The notes: a model not told the origin generated them from the sequence alone. DNA of 64,000 nucleotides from Seriola aureovittata (GCF_021018895.1 NC_079376.1:17416001-17480000); one strand, 5' to 3'; shown: positions 12,315 through 24,531, counted from the stretch's first letter. Numbers and translations are program-made.

Positions 12315-12348
12315 CAAGAATAGTTTACAGACAAAGCTGACACAGTAA
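12315..12348 (+). CDS. Candidate last coding exon with stop
   Basis: Follows an excellent acceptor (gatttctctctctgcag) after a 125-bp intron. Entered in phase 2, it reads S-KNSLQTKLTQ and stops at TAA (12346-12348). With the preceding exons this gives a 73-residue protein whose C-terminal third (LWFEVKEQLS-S-KNSLQTKL) could form a short amphipathic helix. The exon 3' end is unknown; the nearest polyadenylation-like hexamer seen is ATTAAA at 12772-12777. Homology was not recognised. Confidence 0.35.
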
Positions 12349-13510
12349 CGTCCTCTCATTTTTTCTCTATCATGCATAAAAGTGTGTTATTTTATGTCAC
12401 AAGGTTTCTTTTTCTCAGTTGGGTGGTTTTTTTTCTCTCCACTGTTTGGCGCCGTGTTTTCTTATACTTCGTTTCAAATTTGGGGCACGGTCCATTTCAC
12501 CCAACAACCCAAGGAAAAGCGGTAATTGGTGCATCTTTGAAAAAAAACAAAAAAAAACAAAACAGAACAGTACCTTTGGCCTTACTGCATGGAGAGTTCA
12601 AACAGAGGAAATAATCTAAACACAAATATTCTACAGGAGTTATTCATTATGTTCACTGAGCAGCCGTGCCTTCAGCATTTCAAGCTCTTATTCAGATTGT
12701 GCACTGTATGGCAAGAAAATGCTCCATGACGAATTAAGTGCTACAAATTACTCAGTAGAAAACAATCTTTAATTAAACACATTCCATAAAACTATACACT
12801 AGGACTTTGTAACAACCAATTACTGGAAAACACTTAACTGAAATCCCTTTACACCCTTCAAAATTATAAATATCTATTTCATATAATGCTGTCACCCAAG
12901 ATTGTGTCCAATAATGTTTTATGTGTTAGTGTGTGTGTTATGTGACGTATATGTGTTAAGGGATATGGGGGTGAGGGTCTCAACAGGACATGTTGCCCCT
13001 GGCTCAGCATTCTGCACAAAGACAGGGAGACAAAATGTGCAAATGTGCATGTTTGCACTTCAATCTCTTTCTGACTTCCTGCCTCACACCACCACACACC
13101 CTCTCTCTCGCAGGACAGCAGCTACCTGCAGGCAATAAGGCCTTGGTCGGCCTTGTAAATGCATTCAATTCCTTTCCAACAATTCCCAGAGCAAACAGAG
13201 AGATAAGGCCTGGGTATATTATTTAATTTCAAGCAGCAGTGACAACGTGATACCTCGGTTTTGAAAAATATTACAAAATAGTAATTTTTTTTACACTGAG
13301 GAAATTAAAGCTGCACTAATCTTTAATCTCGAATAGTTTTTATATTTTTTATATTTTGTTTTGGTTTTATGACCTGTACCTTTACTGGTTTGGTTCACTC
13401 TCACCTCTTTTATCAACCTAATTTTCAAGTGTAGCAGGCAACTGTTTTCGGCAAAACATCCATAAAGTTTTTACCGGCTCCATCAGTATCTTTTTCTGTC
13501 ATTTGTGCAG

Positions 13511-13614
13511 CCGGTCCCAGTGTATAAGTCCACACTCAGCCGGACTGGTCTTTATCAAGATGGAGATATATAAGGGCTCCAGCTTGACTCAGAACTGGCT
13601 TTTCTCCTCCTCGT
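13511..13614 (+). other. Isolated exon candidate, 104 nt
   Basis: Flanked by a strong acceptor (ctttttctgtcatttgtgcag) and a donor, CGT|gtaagtaa. One frame is open throughout and includes MEIYKGSSLTQNWLFSSS. Its entry phase (2) matches the ends of candidate exons 1 and 3, so it could be an alternative to the stop-containing exon at 12315. No known domain. Confidence 0.18.
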
Positions 13615-15960
13615 GTAAGTAACTTGAGGGCTACATAATGTTACATGTCTGTTTTTATCAGTGACCAGCCACAGAAGCCATGATAATGTTAGCAATCTTG
13701 TTGTTACCAATAACATGAATTTGTTCGGCAAATGTTGCTATCGCTAACAGGCTTACTGCCAGCATTGCTGTGGAGCTTACTGTGATAAGCTAGCATGGGC
13801 TAATGGTTGTGGCTAGGTTGTTTTTCGTTGGCTCTTGTGTACACAAAGAAACTTTATTCAGTTGTGCTCCTTGTTGTGTGTTTAGTGGCCGCTTTCACTG
13901 GTCTTCATAACACCTCGCTGACTGGGAACGGGAGGCTAGAGCTTTGCCGGACGAAGAGTTTTTGTGGTCTGAGATGCTACTGGTCTAGTGCTGATCTAGT
14001 GGCAGTGATGATCGTTTACGGAATCTTTAAAGGCTCATTATTAGGATTTTGTATTTCTCTGTAATGTAGCACAGTGTTAGTAATATTACTCATAACATTC
14101 TTTCACAGCCCTGGACTTTAAGCATTTTCTGATTCCCCCCCAGAATAAATATAAAATAATTAAATATAATTATTATATAATAATAATTAAATTAATATCA
14201 TGAGCAAAGCATATGGAGAATAGTCGACTAATGGCTTGAACTACTAAAAGACCAGGAAAAGCTTTGGTTGGGGCAGCTCTAAATTTTAACCACTAGCTAG
14301 TGAATAAAGAGGAGCATTTAGCTTCTACAAAGGTGATGGAGACCAAAACAGTTTTTAACCATATTTTTCTAGAAAATCTGTTCATCTATTTAACAAAAAT
14401 CCGCTCTTTTTAAATGCAGTGTTTAATGTTGTAGGTATAAAGACGATCTCTTCAGGCACCGAATGTCAGGTTTTATTAACTAACAGTTTTAGATACTCAG
14501 TGTTATCAACAGATTTCAGTCAGTATTCAAAAGAAATGTTGAGGATTGCTACAGAGCTACAGACACAAAAAACCTTCTTTCTTTCCACAATCACACATAC
14601 GCACACACACCCTCTCTCCGGGGCTGTTCTGCCTTTTGAGGTTTGAGGGACACCATGCTTCTCCCTGTGGCCCTGTGGCCCTGATGCTCTGTGCAACATG
14701 AAGCAACAGCATGGAGGTGCCTTGGGAGCTCCCTTCTGCCCAGCTCCACACATCTTTGCACACATAAACCACTGTAAACACACACGGATGCACACACACG
14801 TCCTTCCCTCAGGCCTCTCCTCCCTCCTCTCTCTGCCTGTCTCAGCGGGAAGGTCACAGGCACACAGTTATCGCGTTCGATTTGATTATGTCTTAATCCA
14901 ATCAAACAAAGAAGAGAAGGCCCCATTGATTTTTGAGACATTGAATAATGCTTATTGGGCTTAGAGGCACATAGCTGATTCCTGGACAAGGTTAAGTCCA
15001 GAGGGAAATATCATATCTGTCACTGAGCCTGTCACTGACCATGTTTATGCTTTATTTCTAGATTCACCCCTCTCACTGCAAAATGTAAACAAGGCTGTCA
15101 GCTCTTATTGTATTCACAGTAATTTCTGGTCACTTTTGTTTAGTAAGATTGTCAGTAACAGTAGACTGCCATATGAAACCCGACTACAGCTACAACAGAG
15201 GATACGCCTGGGCAATAATGGGAAGGGGACCAAAAAGGAATAATCACCCCTTGAAAAATGATAATCCATGCAGAGGGATGAACTGTGGTTTTAGGAATGA
15301 AATGGGAGACATATGGGAATGGTTTGCACTTGGAAATGGAGGATTAGGCGGTGTCAGTAGCATGAGGAGAGCACTTACAATGTAGTGGCAGGCTCGAGAG
15401 CTAAGCAGCTTTCAGCCATTCAAATACATCTGGATCATGTTGGACACGCATGATCACACAATTACACATGTGCATGAGTGCATGAACACTAAAATCTAAA
15501 AAACTAAAATGTGTACACGAAAATCATAACATTTAATGAGATGTGAAGCAGAAGCAAGTGTGGTTAGTCAGCACTCTGAAGATGTGTCCTTCAGCCTTCA
15601 TGCCGTCAATCAGTCAGGTCAGTAAGAGTAACCTCAAGTGCACAAAGATGGCTGTCTCCTGGAATTACATTTGTTGACCTAGTCCATTCTGCACCTGTGA
15701 TAGTTTGAAATGTGCAGGGCTGCTGTCTGAATGCTTTTTAGTGAATGAAAGCCAGGACATTATCTTTATATAGTGTATTCTTTTTACATGGAACCTAAAA
15801 ACTGGCCTGCGCCATTGCTCTACTGAGTTGAAGACTGAAGAACAGTGTGTCTGCAGCAAAGCGTCGCCCCCGCTCCTCTTCCCACCCTCCCCAAACAGCA
15901 AACAACAAGCCGGGAGATGACGATGACAAGAGCTTTTGGGGAATGGCGAGGCCCACTCAC

Positions 15961-15993
15961 CTTCTGGTTCACCACACAGTGTGCACTGTGATT
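15961..15993 (-). other. Minus-strand 33-nt microexon candidate
   Basis: On the minus strand a long pyrimidine tract, ctgttgtctctctttggtcc followed by ttgtttag, leads into 33 bases and then AGAAG|gtgagtgg. Two frames are open: NHSAHCVVNQK and SQCTLCGEPE. The length is a multiple of three, as in conserved neuronal microexons. No neighbouring exons were found, so it may be a decoy. Confidence 0.22.
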
Positions 15994-16132
15994 CTAAACA
16001 AGGACCAAAGAGAGACAACAGCAGATTAATAGAGGCAACACATATGTGAAAGTTTATGTTTGTGCATGTGTGTGTGGGGACAAACATTAGCATCACCGCC
16101 TTGTATGTAAAAATGCTATTCAGCATTCAGCA

Positions 16133-16151
16133 TCTCTCTCTCTCTCTCTCC
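16133..16151 (+). repeat. (CT)n microsatellite
   Basis: Uninterrupted CT dinucleotides, followed by an A-rich stretch. Confidence 0.85.
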
Positions 16152-17689
16152 TTGTCGAAAACAAATAAAAACAATAAAACTGAAAAAATAATATGGAGAA
16201 CAACAGAGATTTTCTGCTCCTTATGTAGGCCTACTTGCGGAGCGGTACCCATGTGCAACATAATAGAAACCCAGCCACCATGCATAATATGACCATCAGC
16301 CACATGCGGCTGCATAAAAAGATAAAATGATGCAGAGACAGGCATCAAAGGGGGGGAGAAAAAAAAAACAACAAAATGAGACATCATATTGCTTCAATTC
16401 ATCACTGCCATGTGTGAGAGATGCTGCGTGGCAAAAAATATGAACACACAAAACTGGGTGAGACTCAACATTGAAATTAAAGCAAAAGAGGAATTGATTT
16501 TTGATTGCACGCTATCCATCATTTTTATCATTCTCATTATGAATGGTCCCTTAATTTAATGATATACCAAGCTCCACATGCATCATGCATTTTCATGTAA
16601 ACATGGAAGATAAGTTGCTATTTTCCTATTGTTAATAAACTGTTATTAATCTCATGCAAACATAACAGCACACTGTACTGCAAGCCTCAAAATCTAAATC
16701 AACATATGGGAGTCACTGTTAATGAAGTATCAGTCGTTCCCAGGAGCCAACAGCGTGTAGGCAACCTCCAAGAAGTGCTCCAAGTTTATTTTAAACAAAC
16801 AAGATTATTAAATGGGTTTGTTTTGCAGGCACAGACACTGGGCATAATGAGCAGAATGACGATGAAAATGAGTGTTATGTCCTCGGGCCTTGGTTTCAAC
16901 AGACTGTCCCAAAACAGCTGGGGTGTGTCGGTGTTTGTCTCTCCTCCCTGATGTAGCAATGGCCAAAAGAGGCCACATTGTTTAGATTTTTTTATTTTTA
17001 TTTTAAGGCTATCCTTTATCTAATCAATGCTAATTAGGGGCTCATTAGATCAGCAGCAAACTTGGACTCATGACTTGTCTTATTTTGGTAAAACAGTGAC
17101 ACAGCTCTTTTGATTGTTCAATTCCCTGCATTCATGAGGTACACCAATACAATAAAAGATGACCGTAAATGCTCAAAACACTAAAGTGCTGCTATTTCTC
17201 CCTCCCTCTCCCCAGATGACCTTGCTCATGGGCAGCAAGGGCAGCTCGGCAGACTGGCGGATGAATGAAAGAGCACTTTTAAGGGTTTGCTGTAGCTGTC
17301 AGTCTGCACAAACTGTACAGTGTCATAGCCTCGCCGCCCTCTTGTCACAAAACTGCCTGCTGGATACTACCTTTGCACCATGGCTGCATTTGACAGAAAA
17401 AGAAAAAAAAAGAAAAAAAATTCCTAAGGTTCAGTTTATTTTCTTTGCTATCAGACTGTTCTTCACACCACACCCCAGACACACTCAGAACACTGCAAAC
17501 ACCATACAGTGTTAGAGCACTGTAAAGACAATTCCACTAAAATAATCCAGCTGTTATTGATACTTTGGAGAAGTAATTGCATTTTATAACTTTATTTGGA
17601 GCTCTGTTCTCTACTGCTTTGCTGGGGAGGCGGCGCTTGGAGTCTGTGGGATAGAACCACACACAAATGGCTGGCAGTGCAGTGGCGGA

Positions 17690-18030
17690 CGGCTGAAGCC
17701 TGGAGAGAATTTACTGGTTTAATTAGTCTTTTTTACTTCCTTCTCCCTACAGTATAATTCCACAGAGTCAAAGCAATTGGCTCTATTAGTTTGTCCTGCC
17801 TGTTTTAATTTAAAGCACTCTTGAATTTCCCTGTGTGTAGCCCATATTGATTTTGATCAGGCGGTTTTTCAGTATAGGAACTGTTCTTGGGTAATTCTCA
17901 TTTGCTTTTCAATTGGAGGTGTAAAGCAGCTGCCAGCCTTTAGTCATCAACTAAACTTATTATGTCTCTGCTTTTGAGGACAAGGGGGAAGAATTCGTTG
18001 CTAATATGACTCACTATCTTTTAATCTGAA
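17690..18030. promoter_or_regulatory. Candidate conserved non-coding element
   Basis: Simple-repeat-free and evenly composed, with clustered homeodomain-type sites: TTAATTAG at 17719-17726, CAATTGG at 17774-17780 and again at 17910-17916, and ATTGATTTTGATCA near 17850. No exon signal. Enhancer activity is inferred from composition only. Confidence 0.25.
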
Positions 18031-18049
18031 TCTGTAATCTGAGATTATT

Positions 18050-18417
18050 GTACAGTCATGCTAGCAGCTCTACGAGGTTTTGCTTTGAGGTCAGTGCTAA
18101 CAGCAACATGCTAACATGCTCACAATGACAATGCTAAAATGTTGACATTCATCAGTTTTTTCACGTTCTTTATGTTACTTAACGTGTTAGTGTGCTAACA
18201 TTTGCTAGTTAGCAAAATACAGCAGAGACTTATCTGAATGTCATCAAGTTTAGCAGGTGTTTGTTCATATATCCAGTATTTGACCTTAAATGGTGCAAGA
18301 AGAAAGGTGAAGGGCCAAAGTTATTACAATTCATCCTCAGGGGACCATGTTTCATTATAATCCAGACAAAAGATTGTACTGCTATTCCTATAGCCACACT
18401 GCTAGCATGGCTAAAAT
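18050..18417 (+). repeat. Dispersed repeat family A, copy 2
   Basis: Ordered matches to the other copies: 'atgctaacatgctcacaatg', 'acaatgctaaaatgttgaca', 'acatttgctagttagca', 'gttattacaattcatcctca', 'ggggaccatg', and a terminal 'ccacactgctagcatggcta'. This is the only copy here that keeps the recognisable 3' end. Plus orientation, like the other three. Non-coding. Confidence 0.75.
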
Positions 18418-19769
18418 ACCTTAAAAGCTCTGAAAATGTTTCTTCTAAAACACTGAAACACATCAAACTTTGTGGTTAATTCTGTGCTTTTCTTTCTGGT
18501 TTGAAGTAGGTAGAGCTGTACTGGAAAAAGGCCACATATCTCCACCTACAAATCAGAATTTAACAATAATTATAAATCCTGACAGTGATGTCACAAGGTC
18601 CTGGAGCACACTTGTACACTTATTGTTGTACTGATGAGTTAATCAGTATTACTCTTATCATACTTCGTGGGATCATCCACAAATGCAGACCCACCTATGC
18701 AATTTAACTTATGTCCAAAAATGTCAGTCTATTTCAGAATACTGGTTTCAGTTAGCATGTTTCTCGAAAACTAGAGCAAATCTCAACGCTGACCTCTTGT
18801 TGGTTGTGAGTAAACTAACATAGAAACTCACAGGGGTCTGAGGTGTCCCCTGGTATCAATCTCCAAACACAACATACACTGAGAGCAAATCCTTAGCCTT
18901 GATCTGATAATGTATTCATCTATAATTAAAGCCTTCATTTCCATATCAGCGTGGCTTGCTCACACCTTTCTCGTTGGCTGATCTCTCTTTTACCCTCTCT
19001 CTTTCTCTCTCTCTCACTTTCTCTCCTGATCATATGATGTGTGATAGATACAGGTGCTAATTAGCTAGTGCTAAAATTCTTCTTGGCTTTTTCACAAGAC
19101 TGCTGCATCTCTCAGAAAGCACACAAGGTTATATAAAGCAAGGTGAGATGGGGCATAATAACTTTGTTGAAGGAGTTGGTGCATTTCATCAATGACTTGG
19201 GATTTACTTGGAGGAACAGCCCATAAGGTCTGTTTGTTTGTTCAGAGTTGGGCAGCACACAGATTGAGATATAAGTCAAATAGAGGCCTGTTTATTGGGA
19301 CAGGGTCAATAGCTAGTAAATACAGGGAAGTGCACAGTAATGTACTGCTCACACAGATGTGCGCTGACACAAACGAACTGCCATGACCACACACGCACAT
19401 ACTGTAGATAAACAGACTCACACAACTATACTCAAGCAAATCACAAGAACAACACACTCCCTCAGCTTCTAGCCTCATCTATGTGGACGGTCTCCGGTTT
19501 CAGTTTACCTTCCTCTTGACTGGCATAATCCATCTTCAGCGGGGCCCCCTGCGCATACGCAGCCTCCCCCTGGAGCTGATCTAGCACTTCTCAGAGGAGA
19601 GGCTGTGCTGAGCACAGAGCTGGAGGAGAACTCATCAGCCTGGCAGTATAACCCCTGCCTGCCTCCTCAGGGGCTAATTGCACTAGCTTGGTTTTAAATA
19701 TGAATGTTCGCAACACCAATGATACTTTATGGAGACAGTATTTATGAATCACAATGAATGAGGTTTACA
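18418..19769. other. Unique non-coding DNA
   Basis: No splice-supported open frame, repeat or RNA gene recognised. A CT-rich patch sits near 18990-19025. Confidence 0.5.
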
Positions 19770-20000
19770 TTAAAGATCATCAATATTTCGGCAAATCATC
19801 TTTTTCACTGTCTTGTCGAGAGTTAGATGGGAAGATTGATACCAAACTGGCTACAGCCAGCAGCTGGTTATCTTAGCTTAGCATAAAGACTGGAAGCAGG
19901 AGGAAACAGCTATCTTGACTCTGTCAAAAGTAAAAAAAAACTACAAATAAGCCTATTAACACTGCAAAACCTCACTAAATAAACATAAACATGTAACCAG
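19770..20000 (+). mobile_element. MITE-like repeat family C, 5' part
   Basis: Starts 'ttaaagatcatcaatatttc', continues to 'gagagttagatgggaagatt', and reaches the diagnostic core 'cttagcataaagactgg' (19873-19892). The same core is at 42190-42212. The left end, 19780-19817, matches the reverse complement of 42379-42416 at 30 of 38 positions, so the family has terminal inverted repeats, as in non-autonomous DNA transposons. This copy lacks a recognisable right end. I know this sequence as abundant in percomorph fish but not its formal name. Confidence 0.7.
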
Positions 20001-21279
20001 ATCTAAGTGTTTCTATTTATTGCATCATGGCATAAAATTTAAATATAATACTAAATGGTAATTTCAGAGTTTATGGTTGTTTATTCAAACTTTAGTTCAC
20101 CATGAGGTAAAACTGTCCTCCACACAGACTCAAAAATCAGTGCGATAAAAGCAAAATATTAAGCAGCAGAAACACGTATTAAAATTTGATTATAAATCTG
20201 AGAACTCAGACAGGAAGTCAGAACCTCAGTATAGAGCAAAAATGAGGAGCTTATTGTCAAAAATGTCTAAGAAAGGAAACAGCAGGCGTCTGACATCAAA
20301 CAGCAAGTGTTTGAAATCAAGCCAGCCATCACAGTTCTGTGGATGAAGATGCTGTGAGAACACTACAAACAGCTTTACCACTGTGGAGCTGCAAAACAAG
20401 GTGCACCAGAACAAATGGTTAATAAAAACAAAAAAAAAGCTTTTAGTGGGCTCCTGTGGCTGTGCGTAGAGGCAGCAGTGGGCGGTTCAGTGTGACGCGA
20501 GTGGAGGGATCTAAGCACGACCTTCAGTCACAAACACTGTCATTCTGCGGCGAGTAAAAAGCCATCACATGTCAAGATGCATCCCTTGTCTATTCACAAA
20601 ATCTGTGTGTGTGCGTGCCCATGTGTGGCTGTCAGGCCACTGATGCTTGAAGCAAGCACATCTTACTGCAATAAGAGATTTATTACAATACTCAATACGG
20701 ATTAACGCAGCTGCAGAGGATGTGTTTAATCTGTACAGTTAATCTATCTGGTACAAGTAATGGACAAAAACCTAATATACAGCTACATTAGCACATACTG
20801 AAAGAACAGTCAGTGTGTGTATGTTTATTAGTCAGCTGTGACAGTGTGTCTGGTATTGCTTTCACTTTGTGAGTCTGTGTGTGTTTGTGTCTGTCATCAT
20901 AACATGTGGTTCTGGAGACAGCACAGAGGTGCTTTTGAGAATGCAGGGGTTTATATGTCTGTGGACAGATTCTGTCACTGTGATAGTGTCAAACCGTACA
21001 AGATACAGCCACAAAACTTTAAAGGTACAAGGTTGAGATCAAAATGAATTCAGAGTTTAAAGGATGTGGTCCTACCTATGAGTACTGAATACTTGTGTAC
21101 TAATGTAGAAATAACTACTGAATACTCATGGTTTGGAACGTCAACATGTTGACGAGTGTCGCAGCTGATGTGATCCCATCACAGGTTGGTCTGTAGTTTT
21201 CCCCTGTGGCAGCCTCTTCCCAGTGTGAATTTTGTTCCTTTTCTCATCAGATTGTTGGGTATCACACAAGGCTAGTTTT
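20001..21279. other. Unique DNA with a perfect palindrome
   Basis: No gene signal. It may include the decayed remainder of the preceding repeat to about 20050. A 16-nt perfect palindrome lies at 21139-21154. Confidence 0.45.
21139..21154. repeat. Perfect 16-nt palindrome
   Basis: CGTCAACATGTTGACG equals its own reverse complement over all 16 bases. Such a sequence can bind a homodimeric factor, but the flanks give no support for a specific one. Confidence 0.9.
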
Positions 21280-21371
21280 GCTTGCTGCCTGAATGAGTTT
21301 TACATTTCTGTTTGCAAATAAGAGCAAGGACGGATAAAAGATAAAATACAATAAGAGATTGTATCAGCAAA
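21280..21371 (+). repeat. Local direct repeat, copy 1
   Basis: Aligns with 22000-22093 over 92-94 bp with about 13 mismatches and one 2-base gap. Longest shared words are 'tgtttgcaaataa', 'agataaaatac' and 'aagagattgtatcagcaaa'. The flanks do not align. It contains an octamer-like TTTGCAAATAA. It could be a diverged local duplication of a regulatory module or two copies of an unknown short repeat. Confidence 0.75.
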
Positions 21372-21662
21372 TATGGGTATTTTCAGAGTTTCAGGGTTTT
21401 TATGAAAGATGGGGTTACATGGCATTTTATTACATCAGAATCCAGTATTGGATCTTCTAATTTAATTTAGGTAGTTTTACCCTACAACACTTAAATTACA
21501 CACATCTTAACTGAAACTTAAAAGTTTACATGAGATTTGTAATCATCTTTTATTGACTTTTGTTCGCTATATCTCCAAATCAAACAAGAATCATAAAGTT
21601 TAAAAAGCTGAGTAAATGTATCTCACATGTTGAAATACAGGTGTACCCTACTGTTTTTACAC

Positions 21663-21669
21663 TATATAT

Positions 21670-21712
<43 letters not shown>
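21663..21712 (+). repeat. (TA)n microsatellite, interrupted
   Basis: TA dinucleotides with CACATACA and single C interruptions, ending near tatgtacata. It lies between the two copies of the local direct repeat. Confidence 0.9.
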
Positions 21713-21713
<1 letters not shown>

Positions 21714-21999
21714 GTACATAACATTAAATATTGATATGACAAGAAAGTTTAAGCAGGTGATTCTAACAGCTAAAACTGATTGTTTCACTAGAGATGATTC
21801 TATTGGTCTCGTTTAACTGCAGTCGCAATCTTTGTCTAACAAACACTATGTGGGTGAGTACAGAGACAAGAGCCAAAAGTTACACTTTGGCCTTTGAATA
21901 CATTAAACACTAATTATCCAGAGCTGATATAATCTACCTCCAGTTACATTTGCCATGGCAATTAGAAAAAGAGGCTGTAAAAGCAGCTAAAAATGAGAA

Positions 22000-22093
22000 G
22001 CTTGCTCCCCGGATGACTTGTACATTTTTGTTTGCAAATAAAAGAGCGAGGGTGAATCAAAGATAAAATACGACAAGAGATTGTATCAGCAAA
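22000..22093 (+). repeat. Local direct repeat, copy 2
   Basis: Partner of 21280-21371, same orientation, offset 720 bp. The 3' half ('aagagattgtatcagcaaa') is identical to copy 1, the 5' half more diverged. Confidence 0.75.
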
Positions 22094-24527
22094 CTTGGAA
22101 GTGGAGTCAAAGTGGAAATGGCTATTTGAATCTACCCTTGTATCACTATGAGGTCACTTAGGGCTCAGCATTCATTGTTTTTGCACAGTATCTAATGCAT
22201 AACATTGAAAAGCAACTTAATACCAGGATGACTGCCTGAAAAGGGTGAGTAGTGAAACTACTGCGGTAAGCTGGTTTTCATTTGTAAGTAAGTGCACTTC
22301 TTAAAGTTTCTTATTCAGTTTTTTGAGTGTTTGAGTGGGTATGGAATCTCATAAACCTGAAACACCTGTACAGAGAGTTAAATCATTTATGTGCTCTCCA
22401 CTAAGCACTTTAACACTAAGTATGTAAAGTGCAGTAGATGGATGTGAAATTGCATAAGTAGTACTTACATACAGTACACAGATATATAAAATGCATGTTC
22501 ATATGTATGCATATATGTACAGCATGTGTGCCTTTTTCTATCTATAGTACAAGTATTTGTTGGTGTGCCTGTGTCTGCATGCACACTGTCCTGTAGTACA
22601 GTGTGTGGGTGGACACACTGTGTCCTCACTGTGGGCGTTCGCACACATGAAGCAACATTTTGTTTAGCATGTTCAGTCTCTGAGCCACAGCCTGACAGTG
22701 GCAAGAGAGTGATAAGAGGGAAAAAACAGACAGAGGAAGGAAGCGAGGGAAGGATTTGGGTGGACGAAGGGAGGACAAGGTCTATAAAAAGAGGAAGAGG
22801 TAAAACATCCCATCGTTTTTCCATCAACCCCAAGGGCCCTGGGTCAGATTTATAGGTGGTTTCTTTCACCTCCTGGGAGGCGAGGGGAGCTGAAAGGAAG
22901 AGGGAGATAAATATTTTAGGGAGTAGGAGAGGATTGAAGTGTAAGTCTGAGACTGTATTTGAGTGATTTGCTGCATCTAAACTGTGTTGAAGTGTGGATG
23001 GTGGAAGGAGAGGAGAGGTGGATGTGTGTAAAAGAGAAGGACAAGTGAGGTCGGACAGATGGAGAAGGATGGTGGGCCAAAGAGGAAGAGAGAGGTGTAT
23101 AGACAGAGAGACTTGTGCAAGAGAGGATATTGATGGCCTCCTTCACGCCCCGGCAGCCCTCTGTCTTTGTGGAGCATCTATCAGCAGCGGTAGATGACCA
23201 TATTGACAACTGCTGATGGAGAGGGGGTGTCGCCATCGATGACATGTCCCTAACTTCTCCTTCCCCTACATCTGCACGTCCTTCTTGCTCATTCCATCGT
23301 CCCTTTTCCCGTTCACTCATCATCATTTTCTCTAAACTCTTTTTCAGCATTACGCAAATCCGAACTGACTTATGAGGTTGTGTTTGCAAAAATAGTGTAA
23401 AACAAGGACATGAACTGAGTCGGTTATTTATAGCTGTCCACAGCGTATCGAAGGTCAACTGATGCGAATCCGACAGAGATGTGACAGGAGTTGAAGTGGG
23501 TTTGACAGTCACATTACTGAAGCTACCTGCAGGTTCAAACAGGTTTAAAGCCTCTCACTAACAACCAGAGAGCTCCTCAACGTGCAAATCAAACCACACT
23601 AAAAGCATGAAACACTGCACGTCTGTGTATTATGTTATATGACAGTCTCGACTCCTGGGAGTCAGTCATCTTATGCTGCAGTCAGTTCCCATTCAATTGA
23701 ACCCCCTGTACTGCAGTATGTGAAGCATTTCATCATCAGTCTCAGAGAACATGACAGACGTCTCCCCCCATCTTTCACTGCATATAACATTGCCGGTAGG
23801 TAAAACTTTTAATAAAGTATTGTGTCACAAAGTGACACAAAATATGGAAAAGCAGACAGAGATAAAGCTCTTTGCGTTTCACAATAACAAATGGTAGGCG
23901 GAGGGGACAAGAAGCATGTTTATTGCCTTCTTTTAAAGCTAAAAATAAATATTTAAAACAGATATAAAGCTGTTCAATGGATTTATTAGAACATAAACCA
24001 TTAGATTAAACCTGTTGTAGCTTTATACCTGTAGCTGCGATGTAATGACTCAGCATGTACCGTAATCTCTATATAATTGATACATAAATTGTTTCCAGTA
24101 CAGCAAACCACATTCAGTATGTAAATATCCAAGAAAGTCAACTTCCTGAAGTGACTGAAATGAAGCAGAATTGATTCCCAACCTGCAGACTTGCTTTTTT
24201 GCTTTTTAATCATAAATGTAATGAATCACACAGAGAAACTCTGGGGATGATGTCTCATAACTGTTATTTCTATGAATCAATAAGTGTAATCGCTGTCAAC
24301 CTCTGTTGCAGCTCATTGCCTTCAACATGTACACGGCATTGTGCTCAATAACAGTGGACAAAGAAGCAGAAAAGAGACTCTGTCAAGCATGAAAGTAATC
24401 AGCAAGGTCAGTGACAGTGGTACTGCGGCTACTGTCTATTATTCTTATTCATTCAGACATTTTGGTTTCGTAGATACAGAGGAAACAAGACACAGAAAGG
24501 ACAAAGTGGGAGACGGGGGAAAGATGC

Positions 24528-24531
<4 letters not shown>
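22094..24531. other. Unique DNA with purine-rich interval
   Basis: 22680-23110 is strongly purine-biased on the plus strand; this bias alone explains the long reverse frames of 134 and 198 codons at 22465-22869 and 22916-23512. A TATAAAAAG at 22783-22791 has no supported exon downstream. No gene seen. Confidence 0.45.

Larger units (their letters stand above)
12349..18049. other. Mostly unique DNA with enhancer-like stretches
   Basis: Holds a possible 3' untranslated region up to about 12.8 kb, an isolated splice-flanked open segment (13511-13614), a minus-strand microexon candidate (15961-15993), a CT tract (16133-16151) and two simple-repeat-poor, homeodomain-core-rich stretches (16490-16900 and 17690-18030). 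No gene can be assembled. Confidence 0.45.

Noticed and set aside
15665..16126. 153-codon reverse frame
   Set aside because: No recognisable domain. The only splice-like structure in it is the 33-nt segment, reported separately.
22465..23512. Long reverse-strand open frames of 134 and 198 codons
   Set aside because: They lie in a purine/pyrimidine-biased interval that depletes stop codons. No domain, no splice signals, and composition is Ser/Thr/Pro-rich as expected from the bias.
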